In this document: positions 24,401 to 36,400 of the stretch, one piece after another
Numbering within the stretch: the first letter of the stretch is position 1
Layout: every line of letters begins with the position of its first letter
Assembly: GCA_038501625.1 (NCBI GenBank)
Contig: JAZAYU010000256.1
Span: 496,001-560,000, forward strand
Origin: Corbicula japonica
Taxonomy: Eukaryota > Mollusca > Bivalvia > Venerida > Cyrenidae
Length of the DNA stretch: 64,000 nucleotides
Direction: 5' to 3'
The notes under the pieces: generated by a model
The model's database searches: none
Told to the model about the DNA's origin: nothing
Seen by the model: the letters and a program-made list of their open reading frames with translations, nothing else
Translations under genes and position numbers: made by a program

Positions 24401-27400
24401 GATAATAGCCATATCACATGAAGTAAGGGGTTAAAATTGTAGATTTCTAACGAAATCTTTGTTTTCCTCATTTGGTGATCAAGAATAAATAAATAACGAA
24501 ATTGTTGGACTTCATATTTTTACTTCTAATAGGTGGCTATTTTGAAGGGCTTGACTTCATTTATATACATTTATTCCCCAGAATATAAAAGTCTGAGGTT
24601 TGAAGTACTGTAGCACCTTTCTACTGTTTTTTGAAAAAAATATTACCCATGCCCCCCCCCCCCCTCGCCCCAGAAATAGAAATAGGAATTTTAATTTTTG
24701 TTGAATTAACCTGAAAAGGTTTCATTCAATGAAATGCCAAAATTATGATGGAGGAAACACTAGTGGTATGTGGCTTGAATAACCATTTAATTTTAAGATA
24801 TGGGTAGAACACTTAGTACAGCTTATTGGGTGTGTCACATCTGAGACTAGTGTAAACCCAGATCAGTCTGCAAATCCATGCTGTCGGATCTGAGGCTACA
24901 CTCTATGTTAGTGCATTAGTAATTTCTATGAACAACAAAAAGGATTGGCCTGAACTGTCATATCGTTTAACCCTTTCCTCCATATATGCACATTTTTACA
25001 CATGTGCGACCAGTGTAGATCCAGATCAGCCGGCACATCGGTGCCGTCTAATCAGGATCTGCACTGGTTGCATTTTGGCCAGAAATAACCTAATGAATCA
25101 TAAAGGGAACAGTGCAGTTCCTGATCAGATGGCATGGATGTGCTTGCTGATCTGGATCTACACTGTTCGCCCACACAATCAATGTGTGTCTATGGAGGAA
25201 AGGGTTAATTTCACAGGGATGATATTTCTGGCAGATGCTACAAAAACAGTTTTGTGCAGGCATTAATTCTTGCAGTTATATTATTTTCATAAGATAAGCT
25301 ATTACATGGTTAAATTTTGCTGTGTTATTATTTTACGTTCTTTCCCTAGCCCAATACCGGTATATGCGAAAATTAAACTCACATGTTACATAATGGGACA
25401 TCTGTGCAATCTGATCTGGATCTACACTGGTCTCTTTGTCAGAAATAACCAAATGAATCTAAAATTAAACAGTTAATATTCTAATCATGTAGCACAGATG
25501 TACTGGCTGATCTGGATCTACACTAGTCACATGTGTATACATGTATATGTATAAAAGGTGCAGTCAAAGAAAAGAGTCAATCACAGACATTCGTGTGATC
25601 AAATTGTTACTACATGTATTAAATGATTTGACTTATTTTATCTATATTTCAGAATGAAGGAGGTTGATGTTGGCGGGGCTGGAACAGCACTTCTTGTTAA
25701 AGAGGGATCAGACTATTATGCCATCGGAGCAAAGTGTTCACACTATGGTGCCCCACTGTCCAAAGGTAAGAAATGTCATGCTTGCAGTTAGAACAATGGT
25801 TTTGCAATGGTTTCCTGTTGTAAGGTCTGTTCTAAACTGTATTTGCATTTATTTCTATGTACCCATGTTATTTTTTTGAAGTTTATCTAGAAGCAGCTAT
25901 ACCACTTGTAAAATGTATTAATACATTGTGGCATGGAAATGAATATAACTTTAACATCATTTCAGCCATTTTCATACAGTTGTTTTAAAAATGACTTAAC
26001 CCTTTCCTCCATAGACACACCTTTATTGCATGGGCAAACAGTTTAGATCCAGATCAGCCTGCTTATCTGTGCCATCTGATTAGGATCTAAACTGTTCGCA
26101 TTTTAATTCGTTAGGTTATTTCTGACCAAAATGCGACCAGTGCAGATCCTGATCAGATGGCACGGATGTGCCGGCTGATCTGGATTTACACTGGTCGCAC
26201 ATACGTAAAAATGCATATTTATGGAGGAAAGGGTTAATTATTTTTAGCTCACCTGAGCACGAAGTGCTAATGGCGAGCTTTTGTGATCGCCTGATGTCCG
26301 TCGTCCGTCCGTGCGTCGTCAACTTTTTCTTCAAACGACTTCTTCTTCTGAACTCCTGGGCCAATCTTGCTGAAACTTGGCAGGAATGTTACTTGCATGA
26401 AGCATACCAAAATTGTTCAAATGGTTCCAGTCCATTGCCTATCTAGGTCACAGAGGATAAAAATAGATTTTGAACATGAAATTTTTAAAAATCTTCTTCT
26501 CTGAAACCATAAGGCCTAGAACTTTGATATTTGGTGTGTAGCATCACCTAGTGGTCTTCTACCAAGATTGTTCAAATTATAGCCCTGGGGTCAAAATTGG
26601 CCCCGCCCGGGTGGGGTCATGTGTTTTCCTTATAAATATATAGCAAAAACTTAAAAAGTCTTCTTCTCCAAAACTGCAATGGCTAGAAGTTAGATATTTG
26701 GCATGAAACATTGTCTAATGGACCTCTAACAAAGTTGTTCATATTATGGCCCTGGGGTCAAAATTTGCCCCGCCCCAGAGGTCATGGGTTTTCCTTTTAT
26801 CAATATATTGCAAAAACTTAAAAAATCTTCTTCTCCGAAACCGCAATGGCCAGAGGTTAGATATCTGGCATGAAACATTGTCTAATGGACCTCTAACAAA
26901 GTTGTTCAAATTATGGCCCTGGGGTCAAAATTTGCCCCACCCCAGAGGTCATGGGTTTTCCTTATATCAATATACTGCAAAAACTTAAAATATCTTCTTC
27001 TCCGAAACCGCAATGGCCAGAGGTTAGATATTTGGCATGAAACATTGTCTAATAGACCTCTAACAAAGTTGTTCAAATTATGGCCCTTGGGTCAAAATTT
27101 GCCCCGCCCCAGAGGTCATGGGTTTTCCTTATATCAGTATATAGCAAAAACTTAAAAAATCTTCTTCTCCAAAACTGCAATGGCTAGAGGTTAGATATTT
27201 GGCTTGAAACATTGTCTAATGGACCTCTAACAATGTTGTTCAAATTATGGCCCTTGGGTCAAAATTGGCCCCGCCACAGGGGTTGCCCATTTTACATAGA
27301 ATTATATAGGAAAAATCTTGTAAAAGTCTTCTTCTCAAGAACCATAACACATAGAGCTTAGAATTTTTACATGTAACATCACTTTGTGGACCTTTACCAC

Positions 27401-30400
27401 ATTTATACATATCATGACCCCAGGCTTGAATTTGCCCCACCCAGGGGCTTATCAATTTTTACATAGAGCTAAATAGTAAGAACTGAAGACATTTAGAATG
27501 TTTGCTAGTGTCAAACTACACCCCTTGTTCTCTGAAACTAATGCGACTAGACCTTAGATATTTCGTGTTGAGTATTGTAAAGAGACCCTTTACCAGCATT
27601 ATTTAAATGTTTGCCCTAAGGTAAAGCTGAAAGTACTTTTGTACTCAGGTGAGCGATACAGGGCCATCATGACCCTCTTGTTATATGATCCAGGTGTGCT
27701 AGGCAATGGTAGAGTTTGCTGCCCTTGTCATGGAGCATGCTTCATTGTGAAGACTGGAGATATTGAAGAATTTTCAGGACTGGATATTTATGGAGGAAAG
27801 GGTTAATTATTTTTATATGATCCAGGTGTGCTGTGCAATGGTAGAGTTCGCTGCCCTTGGCATGGAGCATGCTTCAATGTGAAGACTGGAGATATTGAAG
27901 AATTTCCAGGACTGGATAGCATCCCAACATTTAAGGTTATTTACATAATGGAATATTTGGTGTTGGTAGAAATATACTGAACACATATCACAGGAAGTAT
28001 ATTAAATTAATATGTATAGATATGTACTATGTACTCAATAAATGGTTAAAAACTAGATTTTGTCCTCGGGACACTGATGCCCCCACTGCTACAACAAGAT
28101 TTGTAACAAAGGGCCATAACTCTGGCAAAAATAGTCACAGGAAAAAATCTTTTCTTTGCGATCATCTACACATCCTGCTTGGTCATCTAATTTGAAAGAA
28201 ATCCACCCAATAGTTAATGAGGAGTTGATGCCAGAAGATTTTGGGGATTTACGTTAGGACGTACGTACAGACTTATGGACAGATGTACGGACAAGTGCAA
28301 TTCTATAAGCCTCCCACTTTGTGGGGGTATAAAAACTAATACAAAAATACATACATTAATTGTTTACTGTTGAGTTTCCATCTGTTTTTAAGGTTTTACG
28401 TGTGCAGTATTTTATAAATTATAAAAAAACGGACAAATACAGCAACATTCCTGCATGGAACAAGACAGTAATGTTTTCTCATCTTTACGACATCATATAA
28501 AATGTGTAGATTTGTAAGCCAGTTAAAAATGTCAAACTGACTGATTGATTTACTTTGGAAATTGGGAGCTTTAAAATCGTGTAGATGTTGTCAAATAGGT
28601 GTTGAAAAGCTTCTGTGAACAAGAAGTTTGTTTACCTTTTCATAACCGTAAATTGCCTAGTATGATCTTCATAAAACTATTCAGGTGGAAGTTTCTGACG
28701 GCAAGGTAAAGATCTGTGCTGACAAGGCAGCCCTGGCAAACGCCAAGAGACAGAAATCCATGTGTAAAGCTGCCGCAGGAAACAAGAATGTTCTCATCAT
28801 AGGAGGCGGGCCCGCGTCAGTAGCCTGTGCTGAAACTCTGAGACAGGAGGGATTTAAAGGCGATGTTACCATAGTTACCAAGGATAAATATATCCCGTAT
28901 GATAGAATTAAACTCAGCAAGGTATTTGGCTTATCATAGAAATCTGTTGAATTAATTTCCTTCCTAAATGTTAATTAGGTTCATAAAAATTCCATAAAAT
29001 CATCACCTTATCTCTTTCACATTTAAATTGTACTTACACTCTTTGCATTCAAGTGATGCTATATATATATTCCTCATATCTCAGCCCCCCCCCCCTCCCC
29101 CCCCCCCCTAACTTAACCATAAATTAAAAAAGCATCATAAAAAAATCTCATGAAAATTACCAAAAAGACTGTTTTTCTGCACTAATTAAACAAATAGAAT
29201 ATTTCTACAACATGGTGCAAACTGTGTATATCCACCTATGATGAACTTTTTCAACAAATTACCAAGTACTAATATTCTGTTTTAATGTAAAGCTTTAGAC
29301 TACCAGGCCAAGTAATACCAAGTCAGCTCTGCTATAGAACAACACACATTTCACATATCACACAAGATATAATGACCTACTGGCAGTAATCCTGGCAGTA
29401 ATCCTAAATCCCTGATGTTGGCTTTTGTAACTAAAATGTTGAAAAATAAGCCATTAAACTATTTTATTTTTGTGTGACTGGATATTAAATTTTGCTGGAT
29501 AGTTTAAAATAAAATGTCATAATTATGAGTCTGTTGCTTTACTGTAGGCTATGGATATTAAACCAGAAGCCATTGCACTGAGGACTGCTGACTTCTATAA
29601 AGCAAACGATATCACTGTCAAAACAGACAAAGAGGTAAGGGTGGCTTATTGTTGTTGCTTATTTAGAATGGTTTCCATTTTTATTAATGTAGATATAACA
29701 TTTAAAGGACTGCTTAGTTCCAAATTTTTTTAACTTAATTATTCGTATAGGAGATATTACTAGTTTATTGAACAGTGTTTTAATACTGATTGTTACAACA
29801 GTTTAACCTCTACATTATTCAAGTAGAAGATGTACAAATATATTGATCCATGTCTTGTTTTAATGTTGGCAGGTTAAGTCAGTTGATACCAAAGCAAAGA
29901 GTGTTACATTTGTTGATGGAAGCTCTGCCAAGTATGATTCGTTGATGATAGCCACTGGTGGCACGTAAGTTCACATTATTTGTTAATTGTAATAAGGAAG
30001 AACTCTCTACCAGCTGACCTACTGTAACATACATAAGCTGGCTATCTCAGTAGACAGGTCATTAACCCTTTCCTCCATAGATACACATTTTTACGCATGT
30101 GCGACCAGTGTAGATCCAGATTAGCCGGCACATGTGTCGCATTTTGGTCAGAAATAACCTATCGAATCAAAAAGCAAACAGTTAAGATCCTGATCAGACG
30201 GCACAGATGTGCAGGCTGATCTGGATCTAAACTATTAGCCCATGCAATTAAGTTGTATCTATGGAGAAAGGGCTAATTTTCCTACCTGAGCATGGCATAG
30301 ATTGATCCTCAGGGCTGAAGATAATAAAAACTGAGATAGGAAACCAGACACAAGTCAATCACAAGATTGGTTAAAAAGAAGACTGTTATCCATTTCAACC

Positions 30401-33400
30401 AATTAGATGTTTAAAATGTGAGACTGGTCGCCAGTTTCAGTTATCACTTTACTTCATACAGTTTTCATTGCTTGGGCAAACAGTTTTGATCTGGATTAGC
30501 TGGCACAGCCATGCCATCTGATCAGGATCTAAAGTGTTTGCTTTTCGATTTATTAGGTTATTTCTGACCATGAGGCAAGATTGTAGATCCAGATCAGATG
30601 GCACAGATGTGCAGATACTGATTAGAGGACACAGATCTACACTGTTCGTCCATGCAATAAAAGGTGTATCAATGGAATAAAGGGTTAATTCCATAGAGTT
30701 TATTGTGTTGTTTATTTTTACTCTTTAGTCCCCGAGTCCTGCCAATCCCAGGTGTAGATCTGGGGAATGTGTTCTGCCTACGTACACCTGATGATGCTAA
30801 CAGTATTGCTGCTGCAGCTGCTGACAAGAATGTTGTCATTATTGGCTCTTCCTTCATAGGTAGGTTCTACAATCTCATGTACATACTTGTAAGAAAATAC
30901 ACTATTTTAACCCTTTCCTCCATAAATAAGCATTTTTAAGCATGTGAGGCCAGTGTAGATCCAGATCAGCCGGCTGATCTGGATGATGATCTTAACTGTT
31001 CACCCATGCAATTAAGTTGAGTTATGTTTTCATTACCATTTCTTATACATGCTAATTTAATATTGGTAAATTTTAAAGAGGTTATGAAAGATTTCAGCAC
31101 ATATCAGACTAATTGCCAGTATAGTCCTTTGTCAATACAACACTCAAAATGTGTGATACTCCAGCTATAAATGGATGGCTGTGAGCTTAGTATAAACTTG
31201 TATTTACCTATATATAATTGACTACTTTTGTTCTAATGTACTTAGACTAGTTTTTTTCTAAGTCCATGAGGTGTCACTTTAGGAAACATACAGTTGTTAC
31301 TTGATGATAGTGCCTTGTTAATACAATTGCTTTTAATATGCAAGGTAATGAATTACTTAGCTTATCATCTTGCACATGGTTTGATGTTTATTGTAAATAA
31401 AATAATGCTCCATCTGTAATTTAATGCATTACTAATTCATTACCTTAACAAATGCTAATTTAATGCACTACTTTAAAAAAAAACAGTAGTGATAATGCTA
31501 ATTTTATGCACAAATTTGATAAATAATGCTTATTTAACCCTTTCCTCCATATATACGCATTTTTATGCTTGTGCAACCAGTGTAGATCCAGATCAGCTGG
31601 CACATCCATAGCTCTGATCAGGAGCTGCACTGGTCACTTTTTGTCAGAAATAACCTAATAAAATCAAATAGCGAACAGTGCAGATCCTGATCAAATGGCA
31701 CGGATGTGCCGGCTGATCTGGATCTACACTGTTCGCCCATGCCATAAAGGTGTGTATATAAAGGAAAGGGTTAAGGTATTACTTTTAAAAGTAATTTGTC
31801 TCAAAGGTTAAGGACATGGTGACTTTTCACGTAAACAATAACTAGAAAATGCTTGGACGTTATGAAAGTAACCCCTTTACAACAATTCTACATTTTCCTT
31901 CTATCATAGTATGTGAACAGTAAATTCTATAGAGCATTAGATGACCCATATAGATGACATTTGCCATGACCTTGACCTTTCCTGTTTGCATATTGTGAAA
32001 GAAAATATAAAATTGTTGGAATTGTTGTTACATCAACAACATAAGAAGGCCAAATGGCCAAAATGTCTAATAAAGAGTTATTGTTTAAAAGTATTATTTA
32101 AAATAAACAAGAATTATTTAAGAAAGAAATTGACCAAAGATAAATTTTCTAGGTATGGAGGTAGCTGCCTTCTTAGCAGACAAGGCCAAATCTGTATCTG
32201 TTGTTGACTTAATCAAAGTACCTTTCCAACTGGCTCTTGGGGATAAAGTTGGTGCGGTGCTGCAGAAGGTACAAATGAGTTGTGTCCCTTGCTGAACACA
32301 TAGCCAAGAGTTATTCACCTTGTATGGTGATGGCATTTTAACCATTGCTTTGGCTAGTACTGAAGATGCTCAAGTTGAAAATTGACTGCAATTAGTCTCT
32401 TTGATCAGAAAAAAGTGAAAATAATTTACTGACATAGCTTGGACATGATTGTTAACTGTCTTTAACTTCAGTTTAAACACCTAGCATTTTCTCTGTTAAA
32501 GGGACTTTCCCATTAAATGGTTGATATGGGACACATCATCAGGGGAAATGTCTTGAAAGCCTTGAAATCATGTCATAAATAGAAGCGGAAAACATTGCTT
32601 ATTATGCATCTCTCGGAATAACTAACATTACGTAGGCAAAATTTGTGAGAAAATAAATTAATAGACAATTGAAAGTTCCTTTTAAATTATTTATAATAAT
32701 AACAACTAAAATGTAAAAAAATATAACCAAAGACTCCTTTTCTCATGATGTGCCCCTATCAGAATGGTAATGGCATTATAATGTATTAACCCTTTTCTTC
32801 ATATGTACGCCATTTTACGCATGTGCGATCAGTGTAGATCTATATCAGCTGGCACATCTGTGCCGTCTGATCAGGATCTGCACAGGTCGCATTTTGGTCA
32901 GAAATAACCTAATAAAAAAAGTGAACAGTTTAGATTCTGATCAGAAGGCATGGATGTGCTGGCTGATCTGGATCTAAACTGTTTGCCCACCCAATAAAGT
33001 TGTATCTATGGAGGAAAGGATTAAGAATGAACTTTCTTTCATCCAAACTGTCAGTATGAGTTGAAGTATTGCCTTAATAGCTAACAATATAGATCCTATT
33101 AGACAGAATAGATGGTATGCTGGTTTGGGTATGGTGGCCAATGTATCTTGATCTTAAAGAGAACATTGCTTAAAGAATGGGTTAAATCTCACAAATCTCG
33201 GTTAGTGTGCTAAGAAGTTAAATGAGAAGCAGTCAGTGTTTAACTTGATTGTATGTAACTAACCTCATGTCTCAAGTTTCTTGCCTTGCTTGCACAAATG
33301 TCTCCGTGCACATCAGGGCATCATGCTTCTGTTACTGGTTTCTAAGCACTCAAGTCAAGCATTCGAAAAGGGGTATTCAGCAGGAACAATTTCTTGAGTT

Positions 33401-36400
33401 GATTAATTTATAATATGAGTTCCTGCTGATTAAATCAGTCAGTATTTTTATCAAATGAAATATAACATACTGGGCCCAAGATCATAAAACTAAATCTGGA
33501 GATCATTCTCAAATCTCAAGCATCTGATTGGCTGAAATGGCGACCAGTCGCCATTTCAGCTAATCAGATCCTTGAGATTTGAGACTGATCTCAAAACGTA
33601 GTTTTATGATCTTGGAACCTGTAGTATGTTTGAAAAAAGTTAATTTCTGCTTTAAATCACAGTCTGATGGGGATTCTTAGAAACTTATGATTTAACCCTT
33701 TACTACATAGGATACTGCTTATATTAATGTGTGAACAGTGTAGATCCGGATAAGCCTTCACATTAATGCAGTCTGATCTAGATCTACACACTGCTTGGTC
33801 AGTGACTCTAAAAGCAGACAGTGTAGATCCTGTTCAGACTGCACAGAGGCACAGGCTGATCTTGATCTAGCTTAGTCACTGATGACATATAAGCTATATC
33901 CCATGGATTAGTGGGTTATAAATGATGTATGTGCACTTATTAAACAGCTAGATTAACATCTATTCACACTGCACATCTTTTTGTGGAAAAGGGGGAAATA
34001 CAATAAGTTATTGTAAAAATATAACAACAATCTATAATTTTACCAAATTTGTATTTATTTAGGACTAGAGGTTGCCTCATATATGTCGGGGAAAGCTTCC
34101 AATATTCATGTTATATGTCGCGGTGAGTGTCCGTTAGAGCATGTGTTCGGAAAACGTGTAGGGCAGGTATTCAAAAAGGTAACTGATGAATAGTACATAC
34201 ATACAAATATAAATATAATTATCCTTTGCTTCGTTTTGAAATCCTGTGTTAATGTGCTATTTCTGCTATTTTAGTAATTTTTGTTTTTTACTCAGATACA
34301 TTAACCAATAAAGCATTTTGTTAAATATTTAATATGTTGAAGTTTTCTTACATTAAAACAAAGCAGAATGTGTTTCAGAAATTGTGCTTATCTGCATTTC
34401 CAATGTAGATTATAAACCTGCCTGCTTTCCCCACAGTCCAAACTCCCAAATGCCATTTAGTTATATATATAAATAAAATTTGTAAAATTTGTATAGAAGC
34501 TAATTTATTTTGTTTGAAGTGACATGGATAATTGCATGTAGTTAAGTTGTTTGTTTCTTTTTCTTAGTTAGAATTTGTTGCTATTATTCATGGATATTAT
34601 CTAGAGCTCATACTTGTAATCTGGTACCAAGTTTATAAAACTGAGATTTGAAACCAGTCTCAAATCTCAAGCGTCTGATTGGCTGAAATGGTGACTAGCT
34701 GGTTTCCGTGCTCAGTTTTATAACCTTAGGCACAGGGATCATTCTGGGTAGTCTGAGGCCAACATAAGGCAGGAGATATTGTCACTGTCATCTTTTTTTC
34801 ATAGCACCATCTTTATGTCAAAGCTGAAACTTATATAAAAATATAACTTAGCATTAAAAATTTTCAACTAAGCAGAATCCAAAGTCGGTAGAAATTCTCT
34901 CTCGTATATGCCATTATATATATTCAACATCTGCTAGTTGGATTTTTGCGAAGTCTACTTGTTTGATCCCTGATCATTTTCAGTATTGAAATTTAACTTT
35001 AAATATAGCATATATGATGAAGTTTTTTGTATGATAAATTTAAGTATTTAATGTAATAATTATATAAAAAAAATTAAAAACTAAATTTTTTATTCTTTTT
35101 AAGATTCAGTCTTGAATTTCATCATTTTCATATGTTCAGTATGCTTTAACCCTTTCCTCCATAGACTCACCTTTATGGCATGTGCGAACAGTGTAGATCC
35201 AGATCAGCCAGCACATCCGTGACTTCTGATCAGGATCTGCATTGTTCACTATTTGATTGATTAGGTTATTTCTGACCAAAAAGCGACTAGTTCAGATCCT
35301 GATCAGACGGCATTGATGTGCCAGCTGATCTGGATCTTCACTGATAGCACAGGCGTAAAAATGCGTATATATGGTTGAAAGGGTTAACTAAGAAAATGGA
35401 CTTTCAACATGTAGGGAGATGCTAATAGGAATCTTACACAATCATGCTGCAGGAACTTATAATGCAAAGAAACAATTGATGCATATGATACTGACAAACT
35501 GTTGCGGTAGCATATCTACAATTGACTAAATTCTAAAATATGTGATAATTCCCAAAAATTGATCTGATTCCCAGAAATTGGCCTGATTCCAAAGTGTTGA
35601 GATTTTAATCTCCAACTTGCATATCCAAATTATGAAAATTAACAAAGTTTCCATTAAACACTGAGTGATTTTCACAAAAAATGTGTATTTTGTTTGTAAA
35701 GTTTTTCATGTTGAACTTGATGTAGGTAATTTTATGATATGATGGTGTGCTTTCCTAAGGCAAAACTCCTAAAATCTTAGCCTGTCATGTGACTGGATTT
35801 TGCAGTATTTTTTCATGTAGTGTATGCTAAAAGTATTAACCCTTTCCCCCATATAAATGCATTTTTATGCGTGTGCAACCAGTGTAGATCCAGATCAGCT
35901 GGCACTGATCACATTTTGGTCAGAAATAACCTAACGAATCATAAAGTGAACAGTGCAGATCCAGATCAGCCGGCACATCAGTGATGTGCCGGCTGATCTG
36001 GATCTGCACTGTTTGCCCATGCAATAAAGGTGTGTCTGTGGAGGAAAGGGTTAAATCAGTACTTACATCAGTAAACAATTTGATAATCTGCCACACATTT
36101 CAATCCAATTGTATTTTAACATTTTATTTGTAGATGCATGAGGAGAAGGGGATTAAGTTCCATTTCCAAGCCAGTATCAAGGAATTTGTGGGCAAAGATG
36201 GGAAAGTCTCAGAGGCCATACTGTCTACAGGGACCAAGATACCTGCTGAAGTTGCTATACTGGGAGTGGGTAGGTGCACCGTCAAAATCGTAGTTTTAAA
36301 AAATATACATATACATTTTTTTAAACTACGATTTTAACAGTGTATTTTTGCATATTTTGATAGAATGGAATAATATTAGTGACTCGACACCATTTTTACA

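Noticed and set aside
24928..25266. 112-codon ORF (and similar ORFs at 39053-39310, 30449-30694, 26116-26364)
   Set aside because: These are translations of family 1 MITE copies; the recurring CRLIRICTG or SDQDLHWSHFGQK phrases come from the palindrome blocks.
26746..27155. Two adjacent 80-codon ORFs with near-identical sequence (ALGSKFAPPQRSWVF...)
   Set aside because: They read the tandem core of helentron-like element B in a fortuitous open frame.
29084..29109. Poly-C run as a regulatory site
   Set aside because: A homopolymer in an intron with no further signal; a similar run occurs at 24653-24665.
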